The notes under the pieces were generated by a model. That model made no database searches, was not told the origin of the DNA, and saw only the letters and a program-made list of their open reading frames with translations. Of a DNA stretch of 41,314 nt, positions 7,237-15,233 are shown piece after piece. The position numbers and the translations under genes were made by a program. The DNA comes from an uncultured Litorivicinus sp. Lineage in GTDB: Bacteria > Pseudomonadota > Gammaproteobacteria > Pseudomonadales > Litorivicinaceae. The DNA lies in the NCBI GenBank assembly GCA_902536515.1, contig CACAXU010000006.1, forward strand, positions 1 to 41,314, given 5' to 3'. The number at the start of each line of letters is the position of its first letter. Position 1 is the stretch's first letter.

Positions 7237-7653
7237 ATGGCATTTCGAAAAAAAGGTTTGGCGAGTTACGGTGAGGTTGAAGTTCAGTCTGGAACGGCTT
7301 ACGCCGATAGTGTTCAACTGATCCAAATGTTGTTTGATGGATTAATCGATTCCCTGGCAGCAGCCGAAGGTCAAATCGAACGAAATGAAATTCAGGCAAA
7401 AGGCGAGTCACTTAGTCGGGCGACACGAATCGTCTTGGGATTACAGGCATCATTGGATATGGAGAAGGGTGGCGAAATCGCTGGAAGTCTCGCTGACCTG
7501 TATGACTACTGTATGCGTCGACTGATGCATGCCAATCTGAAAAACGACCTCGAGGCCGTTCGCGAAGTCAAGAAATTGATGGGTGAAATCAGAGATGCCT
7601 GGGCTCAAGTACCTGATCTGATAGACGGTCAGCCAGTAGCAAATTTGGGCTGA
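7237..7653 (+). CDS. fliS: Flagellin export chaperone FliS
   Basis: I choose the ATG at 7237, preceded by GGGGA, because FliS proteins start very close to the KGLxxY motif (here RKKGLASYGEV at residues 3-13). The frame could extend to an ATG at 7213. The 138-residue helical protein shows the SVQLIQMLFDGLIDSL helix, a RATRIVLGLQASLDMEKGGEIAGSLADLYDYCMRRL core and a VKKLMGEIRDAW C-terminal helix, all diagnostic of FliS. It binds flagellin in the cytoplasm and holds it for export. Neither flagellin nor fliD is in the window, so this copy stands alone with its own sigma28 promoter. Confidence 0.92.
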   Translation: MAFRKKGLASYGEVEVQSGTAYADSVQLIQMLFDGLIDSLAAAEGQIERNEIQAKGESLSRATRIVLGLQASLDMEKGGEIAGSLADLYDYCMRRLMHANLKNDLEAVREVKKLMGEIRDAWAQVPDLIDGQPVANLG

Positions 7654-7661
7654 GAGCGGTT

Positions 7662-7871
7662 GTGATCGATATGGATACGTCGATGGAGCAAGACGCTGAC
7701 AATACCGATCAACTATCTGTAGACGCGATCCTTCCATATTCTGTTCCCTCAACTGCAATCGAAAATATCCAGTTGTTTGACATACTGCACCAGCCGCAAC
7801 GGCGGTTGGTCCAGGGGACCGCTCGGAAATATCACTGGTACTTCCAATCCGTTGCCATCCTTCAGCGCTAG
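7662..7871 (+). CDS. Small hypothetical protein between fliS and fleQ (position of fliT)
   Basis: A GTG-started frame (in-frame ATG at 7671) of 69 residues follows fliS by eight bases. Its position is that of fliT in related clusters, but the sequence is not the long helical pattern expected of FliT and I recognise no motif. It ends before the putative fleQ promoter. It may be a short lineage-specific gene, a remnant, or not coding at all. Confidence 0.35.
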   Translation: MIDMDTSMEQDADNTDQLSVDAILPYSVPSTAIENIQLFDILHQPQRRLVQGTARKYHWYFQSVAILQR

Positions 7872-7889
7872 GGCGATCGCAGATCAACC

Positions 7890-7917
7890 TTGAGCTATTT
7901 CCACAGTCTTTTATACT
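7890..7917 (+). promoter_or_regulatory. Sigma70-type promoter for fleQ
   Basis: TTGAGC (7890-7895), a 16-base spacer, then TATACT (7912-7917), five of six -10 bases. It lies 34 bases before the preferred TTG start. Housekeeping-sigma control is expected for the master regulator at the top of a polar flagellar cascade. Confidence 0.5.
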
Positions 7918-7951
7918 CAATCCTGTTCACCATAGGCGCTTGAGGGAATCA

Positions 7952-9040
7952 TTGGGTACAACATCCGATATCATCATCGGCAGCAGTCGTGTGATCAATG
8001 AATTGCGAGCTCTCATCAGTCAAGCGGCCTCAAGCGATGCCAGCGTGCTGATTCTCGGAGAAAGCGGCACTGGCAAAGAGCTTGTCGCGCGCGCCTTGCA
8101 TACCGAATCTGATCGTGCTGCCTCGAATTTTGTGCCGGTAAATTGTGGTGCGATCCCTCGCGAACTTCTCGAGTCCGAGCTGTTTGGACACAAACGAGGA
8201 GCTTTCACGGGTGCCATTGCCGACCGAACAGGCCGATTTCAATTAGCGCACGATGGCACTTTGTTCCTCGATGAAATTGGCGATATGCCCACTGAGATGC
8301 AAGTGAAATTGCTCCGAGTTCTGCAGGAGCAGAAAGTTGATCCAGTGGGCTCCACCAAATCCATCGATGTCAATGTCCGAATCATCGCGGCAACACACAG
8401 AAATCTGGATTCTTATATCCAAGCAGGCGATTTCCGCGAGGATTTGTATTATCGACTCAACGTGATTCCCGTGATTCTGCCGTCGCTGAGAGAGCGCCAG
8501 GAAGATATCCCTGAGTTGATTCAGTTCTATCTGGAAAAACATAGGCAGGACGGTCAGAAATCGAACTTCGATGGCGCACTGATGGACGCTTTGTGCAAGT
8601 ATCCATGGCCGGGCAATATTCGCGAATTGGTGAACCTGGTCCACCGATTGTGCTGCTTTTTCCCAGGTCAGCCGGTCAGACTTTCACAGATACCCGCGCC
8701 CCTGCTTCCACGAGGGATCGCGGAGTTTGGTGCGGGTGGTGCAATCAGCTTTAACCGAAGTTCCCCACAGCAAAGTGAATTGGATTTGACTATCTTTGAC
8801 GGTGGCGACAATCCCATCGAGGACATTATTCTGCGCGCACAAGGCAATGTACCCGCCTCGAATGCGACTCTGCCGCTTGACGGATTGAATTTAAAAAACC
8901 ATCTCGCTGAGATTGAGAAGCAATTAATTGTTGACGCACTTTCAAAGTGTGACGGCAATGTTTCGCAGTCTGCGAGACTCCTGAATCTTCAACGGACCAC
9001 GTTAATCGAAAAAATTAACAAGTACGAAATCCAGTCCTAA
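7952..9040 (+). CDS. fleQ: FleQ/FlrA-type sigma54 activator lacking the N-terminal domain
   Basis: The protein starts at its AAA+ domain. I favour the TTG at 7952 because GAGGG sits five bases upstream; a TTG at 7940 is the alternative. Visible are DIIIGSSRVI, Walker A GESGTGKE, the sigma54-contact loop GAFTGA, Walker B GTLFLDEIGDM, the arginine-containing FREDLYYRLNVIP, and a Fis-type HTH ending LQRTTLIEKINKYEI, which is the FleQ type. FleQ and FlrA are usually about 490 residues with a receiver-like N-domain; here there are about 362. The frame has a stop at 7778-7780, and fliS ends at 7653, so no room exists for the missing domain. It should activate sigma54 promoters of flrC and early flagellar genes. 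Confidence 0.88.
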   Translation: MGTTSDIIIGSSRVINELRALISQAASSDASVLILGESGTGKELVARALHTESDRAASNFVPVNCGAIPRELLESELFGHKRGAFTGAIADRTGRFQLAHDGTLFLDEIGDMPTEMQVKLLRVLQEQKVDPVGSTKSIDVNVRIIAATHRNLDSYIQAGDFREDLYYRLNVIPVILPSLRERQEDIPELIQFYLEKHRQDGQKSNFDGALMDALCKYPWPGNIRELVNLVHRLCCFFPGQPVRLSQIPAPLLPRGIAEFGAGGAISFNRSSPQQSELDLTIFDGGDNPIEDIILRAQGNVPASNATLPLDGLNLKNHLAEIEKQLIVDALSKCDGNVSQSARLLNLQRTTLIEKINKYEIQS

Positions 9041-9137
9041 TCGGCCCTGTCAGATTTTCGGCAGCCGGTGATTGAACTCCAGGTCGGCTTGCTTTTGCCG
9101 GCTCTGAAACTCCCATGTGACAAATGGTTGCCACCAT

Positions 9138-9153
9138 TGGCATGATGCTTGCT
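9138..9153 (+). promoter_or_regulatory. Sigma54 promoter for flrC
   Basis: TGGCAT (9138-9143) and TTGCT (9149-9153) with exact GG-N10-GC spacing, 38 bases before the flrC ATG. This implies that FleQ plus sigma54 drives flrC and probably the fliE operon behind it. Confidence 0.85.
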
Positions 9154-9191
9154 GGACACGAGCGTATTCCAATGTGAGCAGGTAATTGACA

Positions 9192-10613
9192 ATGACACAA
9201 AGCAATACGAATCGTTTATTGGGTATCGCTGATCCGAGTTGGCCCACCACGAGTCTTATTGAGAAACGGGCGATCGAACTCGGCTATGAGGCCGTGGTTA
9301 CGTCGACTCCTGGCAATCTTGAATCTCAAGCATCTGAATTTGGACTGGTCGTTGTTCATCTGCCTAAGGGTGGGTCGATCCAGTCAATCATTGAGTCGAT
9401 GAGATTGTTTAATGATGCGGTCCAATTCATTGTCTTAACCGATACAAGTGATCAGCAGTCTGTGAAAACACTTGAACGGATACCTGATGTGTCCGTGTTT
9501 TGTGTCTCAACAATCGATGCGATTTCTTGGAATGAATTGTTTGCACAGTACCTTGAGAGATCTTCTGAATCGACAGAAGAGGGACAACCAACGTCGGAAG
9601 CACAGTTTGTGTTTGTTGATCCGAAGTCTCAGCATCTGCTGGCCCTTGTCGAGCGACTTGCAACAACAAAAGCTGCTGTGCTCCTTCAAGGCCAGACGGG
9701 TACGGGAAAAGAAATCGTTGCGCGAACATTACATGCATTGTCAGACCGTGCCAGCGCGCCGTTTGTCGCGTTGAACTGTGCCGCGATGCCTGAGCATTTG
9801 GTCGAGGATATGTTGTTTGGCCATGAAAAAGGAGCGTTCACAGGCGCTACACGTGAGCTCGAGGGTATTTTTGAGCAGGCGAAATTGGGTACTGTGTTTC
9901 TCGATGAGATTGGAGAAATGCCAATTCAGCTGCAAGCCAAATTGCTTCGCGTATTGCAAGAGAAAGAAGTGGTCAGGCTTGGTGGGCGCGACACCATTCC
10001 ATTGGATTTTCGTTTAGTCGCTGCGACCAACAAAGATTTAAAAGAAGGGATTGCTGAGAAGACGTTTCGGGAGGATCTGTATTACCGAATCAGTGCCTTT
10101 AAGTTGCAGATTCCAAATCTTGCTGAGCGAAAGGGTGACATCTTACCTCTAGCGAATACACTCGCGGCTCGGCATGGCCTCAATCACCCGGAGTTTTCAG
10201 AGTCAGCTCTGCGCGAACTCTATCGATACAGCTGGCCTGGTAACGTTCGTGAGCTTGACAATGTGATTCAGCGCGCTGTGGTTTTCGCTAATTATGAACG
10301 GATTGATGTGAAACATCTGTTCTTTGATGAACCTGTTGCGCGTGAAGAGCAAGAATTTGGTCATCACATGCTGGGGCAAGATTATTACTCGGGACATCTA
10401 GGTCAACCGCTACCGTCCGCGCCGAAACCGCCGCGTCACCTCGATCTGCAGTCTGCAGTTCGTGAGAGCGAATACGACGTCATCATGGATGCAATCAATT
10501 CGACACGCACCCGTGAAGAGGCAGCACGAAAGCTTGGAATCAGTCCGCGCACACTTCGTTACAAAATGGCCAAGCTGCGTGAATCGCGTCTTAGCATGTC
10601 GCATTGCGCCTAG
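9192..10613 (+). CDS. flrC: FlrC/FleR-type sigma54 activator with a degenerate receiver
   Basis: I use the ATG at 9192 because the AGG ribosome site is nine bases upstream; a TTG lies two codons earlier. Residues 1-125 keep a receiver-like alternation but lack the phospho-acceptor: the position expected to be D in VVxDxxMPxxDG reads VVVHLPKGG, and the acidic pair at the first strand reads IADPSW. The AAA+ part has Walker A GQTGTGKE, GAFTGA, Walker B GTVFLDEIGEM and SWPGNVRELDNVIQRAVV. The C-terminal Fis HTH is REEAARKLGISPRTLRYKM. In relatives FlrC/FleR is phosphorylated by FlrB/FleS, whose gene normally lies just upstream; it is absent here. It likely activates sigma54-dependent middle genes without phosphorylation. 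Confidence 0.9.
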   Translation: MTQSNTNRLLGIADPSWPTTSLIEKRAIELGYEAVVTSTPGNLESQASEFGLVVVHLPKGGSIQSIIESMRLFNDAVQFIVLTDTSDQQSVKTLERIPDVSVFCVSTIDAISWNELFAQYLERSSESTEEGQPTSEAQFVFVDPKSQHLLALVERLATTKAAVLLQGQTGTGKEIVARTLHALSDRASAPFVALNCAAMPEHLVEDMLFGHEKGAFTGATRELEGIFEQAKLGTVFLDEIGEMPIQLQAKLLRVLQEKEVVRLGGRDTIPLDFRLVAATNKDLKEGIAEKTFREDLYYRISAFKLQIPNLAERKGDILPLANTLAARHGLNHPEFSESALRELYRYSWPGNVRELDNVIQRAVVFANYERIDVKHLFFDEPVAREEQEFGHHMLGQDYYSGHLGQPLPSAPKPPRHLDLQSAVRESEYDVIMDAINSTRTREEAARKLGISPRTLRYKMAKLRESRLSMSHCA

Positions 10614-10624
10614 GAGATTGATCG

Positions 10625-10966
10625 ATGATTGACCCAACAGGTAGTGGCAGTGCGCAGATGATCATGGATCAGATTAAGGCCTATCAGACGCGTGTTGAAC
10701 AGACACATCAACCTGAAACTGCAATCCCTCCAACGGAGATCAACAAGCCTAAGTTCAACGAAGCAGTTCGGGCGCTTGTGAATTCAGTCAATGACGCACA
10801 AATGGAATCCGCAGAGATGCGCGCCGCTTTTGAACGCGGGGACGATATCCCATTGACTGACGTTGTCTTAAGTATGCAGAAATCCTCATTAGCGTTCGAA
10901 GCCACGCTTCAAGTGCGTAATAAGGTCCTGAAAGCATACGAAGACATTATGAATATGCCAGTTTAG
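10625..10966 (+). CDS. fliE: Flagellar hook-basal body protein FliE
   Basis: The 113-residue protein shows the FliE pattern: KFNEAVRALVNSVNDAQMES, then FERGDDIPLTDVVLSMQKSSLAFEATLQVRNKVLKAYEDIMNMPV. FliE joins the MS ring and export gate to the proximal rod. TAGGAG precedes the ATG. It follows flrC by 11 bases and I see no separate sigma54 site before it, so it is probably read through from the flrC promoter. The length is normal for the family. Confidence 0.95.
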   Translation: MIDPTGSGSAQMIMDQIKAYQTRVEQTHQPETAIPPTEINKPKFNEAVRALVNSVNDAQMESAEMRAAFERGDDIPLTDVVLSMQKSSLAFEATLQVRNKVLKAYEDIMNMPV

Positions 10967-10984
10967 ATAGGGTAGATTAGAGAT

Positions 10985-12910
10985 ATGGCAACATCAACTA
11001 CAGAGATGCAGGAAATACAGGCAGCTGAACGTAGCGCAGAGACGAGTCTGTCGACCGCAGCGCCGTCAGGACAGACTGGTCCGCTTGGGCTAGCCAAAGG
11101 AGCGTCGTTACCCAGTCTGAACGAGATTCTCGCTCAACCTGCAGTAAAAAAGGCAACCCCCGCGATCATGATCGCGGTCCTGTTGGTCTTCCTTGCTGCA
11201 ACCTATATGGCGATGCAGGATCCTGTCTACCGTCCGATTTTCCCAGGAATGACAGAAGCTGATCGACAGGTGGCGTCGGAAACACTGAAAGAAGAGGGTT
11301 TTTCGCCGCGAGTGAACCGATCCACCGGTCAGTTGGAAGTTGACGCAAGCTCTTATCACGAAGCACGGATTTTCCTAGCATCGAAGGGACTACCATCGGA
11401 AGGAACGGCCTCGGGGTTTGAAGCCTTATCAAGCTCTGCCTCAATCACTACCTCGCAGTTCATGGAACAAGCCAACTACGCAGCTGCTGTCGAGCAAGAG
11501 CTTGCAAAATCCATTATTCGAATTTCAAGCATTAAGCACGCAAGAGTCCACCTGGCGCTACCAAAACAGTCGGTCTTTGTTCGCGACCGGACGCCGCCTA
11601 AGGCGTCCGTTGTGGTGACGCGATTCGCAGGTCGTAATATAGATCGAGAGCAGGTAAATGCAATTATTAACTTGGTAGCAGCGGGTATCCCATATTTGAA
11701 TCCAACGGATGTAGTTGTTGTTGACTCGTTGGGTAACCTGTTAAGTGACGAAACTCGCGAGAGTCCATTGGGCCTGACCAGTGCTCAATTGGCCCATAAG
11801 CAACGTTTTGAGACGACCTACCGCAATCGGATTTATGAGTTGTTGGGCCCAATTTATGGCGAAAACAATGTTCGTGCTCAGGTGGATGTTGAATTGGACT
11901 TCACCGAAGTAGAAAGTACTTTTGAGACCTATGATCCGAATGAAAAAGGTGAAAGAACCCGGTCAGAAGTCCTTTCGCTGGATCGAACAGCCACCGCAGA
12001 TGCCGAGGGTGTTCCCGGGGCAACAACCAACCAGCCCCCAGCAGAGTCTGAATTCAATTTGGATGGACGTGCAACGGCAGAAAACTTCTCAAATTTGGGC
12101 GAAACAGTCAGTTCTCGAACAACAAGAAATTACGAATTAGATCGCATTGTGCGGACCGTAAAAGACGCAAATGGTCAAGTTCTCAAAGTGTCAGTTGCGG
12201 TTGCTGTGAATCGGTTTGCACCTGGAGAATATCCACAACCACCTGAAGGTGTCGCACCTGAGGATTTTGAAGGTCCAGAGTTATCAGAGATCTCAGAGAA
12301 TGAATTGACACGCGTCAACAATTTAGTGCGTGGCGTCGTGAATTTTGATGCTGAGCGTGGCGATCAGGTAACGGTCGTGGCGACGCCCTTTGATCCACCT
12401 GTGGCTTTGGAGGACCTTATGCCTTGGTACGAGAACGTTCTGTTATTAAATATGATTAAAGGTGTTTTCGCGATGACCGTGTTTTTGTTGATTGCGTACA
12501 TCTTGATTCGTCCTGTCGCTTACAGGTTACTTGGCATTCCGTTACCACATGAGCGCAAAGCTGCCGAAGCAGCGGCAAAAGCGGCCGCAGCCGAGCAGTT
12601 GGCGGCACAACCGGTGCTGGGTCCTGATGGAACGCCACTACCAGCCGGCGCAGTCGGTGTTAATGAAAACGGTGAGCCTGTTGACGCGAATGGAGAGGTC
12701 GTCGTACCAGAAGAGGAGATTGAGATAGGTGAGGGCGAGAGTCTTGAGGAAATTCGTGCGAAATTGAAGCCGAAGAAATCAGCAATCTCAGTGGATTTAC
12801 TGGATACTGCAAATACCTATGAGGACAAGGTCGCTTTGATTCGAATGCTCGTGCAGGAAGATTCTGGGCGTGTGGCTAACGTGCTCAAAGGCATGGTGAG
12901 GCAACGATAG
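10985..12910 (+). CDS. fliF: Flagellar MS-ring protein FliF
   Basis: The 641-residue protein has a first membrane helix at about residues 58-77 (AIMIAVLLVFLAATYMA), ring-building periplasmic domains beginning PVYRPIFPGMTEADRQ, the KHARVHLALPKQSVFVRDR segment, and a second helix at about 492-512 (GVFAMTVFLLIAYILIRPVA). The C-terminal cytoplasmic tail ends YEDKVALIRMLVQEDSGRVANVLKGMV, the FliG-binding region. It is somewhat longer than common FliF because of an alanine- and glycine-rich linker between the second helix and the tail. It anchors the C ring and houses the export gate. Confidence 0.97.
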   Translation: MATSTTEMQEIQAAERSAETSLSTAAPSGQTGPLGLAKGASLPSLNEILAQPAVKKATPAIMIAVLLVFLAATYMAMQDPVYRPIFPGMTEADRQVASETLKEEGFSPRVNRSTGQLEVDASSYHEARIFLASKGLPSEGTASGFEALSSSASITTSQFMEQANYAAAVEQELAKSIIRISSIKHARVHLALPKQSVFVRDRTPPKASVVVTRFAGRNIDREQVNAIINLVAAGIPYLNPTDVVVVDSLGNLLSDETRESPLGLTSAQLAHKQRFETTYRNRIYELLGPIYGENNVRAQVDVELDFTEVESTFETYDPNEKGERTRSEVLSLDRTATADAEGVPGATTNQPPAESEFNLDGRATAENFSNLGETVSSRTTRNYELDRIVRTVKDANGQVLKVSVAVAVNRFAPGEYPQPPEGVAPEDFEGPELSEISENELTRVNNLVRGVVNFDAERGDQVTVVATPFDPPVALEDLMPWYENVLLLNMIKGVFAMTVFLLIAYILIRPVAYRLLGIPLPHERKAAEAAAKAAAAEQLAAQPVLGPDGTPLPAGAVGVNENGEPVDANGEVVVPEEEIEIGEGESLEEIRAKLKPKKSAISVDLLDTANTYEDKVALIRMLVQEDSGRVANVLKGMVRQR

Positions 12911-12919
12911 GAGCTGGAG

Positions 12920-13969
12920 ATGGCTGAGGCACCTGATTTATCAAATCTACCGGAAGTTCTTCGCGAGGAGATCCAAGGCCTTACGCAAGCGGATCGTGCA
13001 GCGGTCTTGTTATTGCTCCTCGGAGAGGAAGAGGCCGCAAATATCCTGAAGTATATGAATCCGGCCGAAGTTCAGCGATTGGGAGGTGCCATGGTCGGTG
13101 CTGCTGACTTATCGCAAGAGGCAATCAACTATGTTCTTGACGAGTTCGTATCGACCTTAAAAGGACAAAGTAGCTTGGGTCTTGGTGCGACTGACTATGT
13201 TGAGTCGGTCCTGAATAAAGCGCTCGGTGAGGATAAAGCGGCTTCAGTTATGGGGCGAATTCTTCCAGGTCAAAGCTCGAAAGGCCTCGAAATTTTGCGT
13301 TGGATGGATGCTCGAGCCATTGCTGATATGGTCTCGAATGAGCATCCGCAGGTAATCGCAATCATTTTATCTGTTCTCGAACATGCGGTTGCCGCAGACG
13401 TATTGTCTTATCTTCCGTCGGATATACGGCCTGAGATTGTTCAGCGGGTCGGTGCACTGGAAACTGTGCAACCGGCCGCCATGCAAGAACTCGAAGCAAT
13501 TATGAAGAAACAGTTTAGTAATAATTCCTCGGCGCGTTCTTCAAACGTGGGTGGTGTTCAGGCCGCAGCTAAGATCATGAACTTCGCAAAAGTTGATATG
13601 GAAACCCAAGTCATGGCTGGTTTAATGGGCCTCGATGAGGAAATGGCACTGCAAATCCAGGATCAAATGTTTACTTTTGATAACTTGTTGGAGGTCGACA
13701 ATAAGGCAATTCAGGTAATTATGCGCAATGTCGATCAAGATCTATTGATGACGGCGTTGAAAGGTGCAAGTGATTCGGTGAAGGAGAAGTTTTTCGACAA
13801 CATGTCTTCGCGTGCACGCGTCATGTTTATTGACGATATGGAGGCTAAGGGCCCGATGCGAATTACCGACGTTGAGGAAGCGCAGAAAACGATCATGCGG
13901 ACAGCACGAAAGCTATCGGATGCAGGAGAACTAGTACTAGCTGGCGGTGGCGGCGATGGCTTCGTCTAA
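12920..13969 (+). CDS. fliG: Flagellar motor switch protein FliG
   Basis: The 349-residue protein has the three armadillo-like domains of FliG: QADRAAVLLLLLGEEEAANILKYM at the N-terminus, the middle-domain NEHPQVIAIILSVLEH motif (EHPQ, FliM binding), and the C-terminal KFFDNMSSRARVMFIDDMEAKGPMRI torque helix region with charged residues that meet the stator. It ends in a glycine-rich tail. GGAG precedes the ATG. It overlaps the fliH start, which is typical coupling in this operon. Confidence 0.97.
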   Translation: MAEAPDLSNLPEVLREEIQGLTQADRAAVLLLLLGEEEAANILKYMNPAEVQRLGGAMVGAADLSQEAINYVLDEFVSTLKGQSSLGLGATDYVESVLNKALGEDKAASVMGRILPGQSSKGLEILRWMDARAIADMVSNEHPQVIAIILSVLEHAVAADVLSYLPSDIRPEIVQRVGALETVQPAAMQELEAIMKKQFSNNSSARSSNVGGVQAAAKIMNFAKVDMETQVMAGLMGLDEEMALQIQDQMFTFDNLLEVDNKAIQVIMRNVDQDLLMTALKGASDSVKEKFFDNMSSRARVMFIDDMEAKGPMRITDVEEAQKTIMRTARKLSDAGELVLAGGGGDGFV

Positions 13970-15233
13970 AGTTGCGTATGTGGCGTTTGGTGAAGATGCC
14001 TCAATTGGATTTGCGGGTGATGATGTTTTAAATCGCACAAGTCATCGTTCATTTGAAGATCCGCCATGGAAGGTCATTGATTCAGATATTCACTTTAAGC
14101 CGATGTTCGTTGAGGGTTTTGAACCTGTAGATGGGATTGATGGAATATCAGACGATACAGTTGAAGCCGCGAATTTAAGCGATATTGAGGGTGTTTCCAA
14201 TACCCTAGAGACTAAGGGTGATGCACCAGATGAGTTTATTCAAACAGATGAGGATCCGTCTGAATCGGCAGAAGTCGCTAATGTTGAAAGTTTGGTGACT
14301 GGGATTTCAGAGGAGGAGGTCGTCAATCGAGTTGAAGAGGCTGTTGCCAATGTGCGAGCCGAGCTGAGTGATGAATACTCAAAAAAAATCAGTGAGCTAG
14401 AAGCAAGTATCACATCGTTAAAGAGCGATCATGAAACGGAATGTCAGCAAATTCGGAAGCAAACGAAAGCTGACGCAGAAGCGAAAGTTGATAAGACAAT
14501 TCAGCAGTACCGTGAGCTTACAGAGAAAATTCGAATGGCTTCGACACGGATGTCCGAGTTTTTTGAGCCTGTGTCTCGGCTATCAGTGCATATCGCTGAG
14601 CAGCTGGTTCGCGGTGAATTGACGGTTGGTCCGGTCGCAATTACCCGCCTCGTGCAAGGATGTCTTGATGCAATCGAAGAGCGAGCATCGAAAAAAGAGC
14701 CAATCTTGAAGATGCATCCAGCAGATTTGGAGATGTTCTTAAACGGTTTTGATGTTGAGCCAACGGGCGTCTCTCTTGTGGCGGATGACCGACTAGCGCG
14801 AGGCGACGTGTCGCTGCAAATGGATCACTCAGTCATTGATGATTTGCTGTCACACCGATTAGAGGAAATTGCTCAATACGTATTTGGGCGCTCGACGAGT
14901 GATGGTGATCTATTACTCGATGAGGAAAACGATTCAATACCTGTGGGTGATCTTGAAGCAGTGTTGACTGACCCGAGCGAGCTTGCCGAAAACCCGAGTC
15001 AGGAGGAGCTTGAATCGCCACAGTTTGAGTCACACACGGACGATCCAATGCCCTCTAATGAACTGGAGGATCAGGCGTTGGACGATTCGACTGAGACACA
15101 AGAAGATTTCGAGGTGGACGCATTGGCAGACGCCAGCAAAATGGATGTTTCGTTGCCCTCAGATGATCTTGACGAGGGTCAAATCGGTGGAGACGACACT
15201 GAAATTGACGATACGGATCAGTCAGAACAATGA
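13956..15233 (+). CDS. fliH: Flagellar assembly protein FliH with an acidic C-terminal extension
   Basis: The ATG at 13956 lies inside the fliG end; a GTG at 13947 is also possible. The protein has about 425 residues, well above the usual 230-270. The FliH core can be seen: a coiled coil around residues 140-200 (ELEASITSLKSDHETECQQI), then the C-terminal domain with RLSVHIAEQLVRGELTVGP and ILKMHPADLEMFL and the substrate LRRG-like RLARGDVSLQMD. Beyond about residue 315 is a tail of roughly 110 residues that is strongly acidic (many D/E, S and P). FliH regulates and localises the FliI ATPase at the export gate. The tail is unexplained. Confidence 0.92.
   Translation: MASSKVAYVAFGEDASIGFAGDDVLNRTSHRSFEDPPWKVIDSDIHFKPMFVEGFEPVDGIDGISDDTVEAANLSDIEGVSNTLETKGDAPDEFIQTDEDPSESAEVANVESLVTGISEEEVVNRVEEAVANVRAELSDEYSKKISELEASITSLKSDHETECQQIRKQTKADAEAKVDKTIQQYRELTEKIRMASTRMSEFFEPVSRLSVHIAEQLVRGELTVGPVAITRLVQGCLDAIEERASKKEPILKMHPADLEMFLNGFDVEPTGVSLVADDRLARGDVSLQMDHSVIDDLLSHRLEEIAQYVFGRSTSDGDLLLDEENDSIPVGDLEAVLTDPSELAENPSQEELESPQFESHTDDPMPSNELEDQALDDSTETQEDFEVDALADASKMDVSLPSDDLDEGQIGGDDTEIDDTDQSEQ

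Noticed and set aside
8668-8958. Long antisense frames inside fleQ, and similar ones inside flgA, motB, fliI and fliM
   Set aside because: They follow the codon bias of the real genes on the other strand, have no ribosome sites and match no family.
9041-9137. Inverted AGCCGG/CCGGCT pair (9063-9068 and 9098-9103) as a fleQ terminator
   Set aside because: The loop is about 29 bases and no T-run follows; too weak to call.
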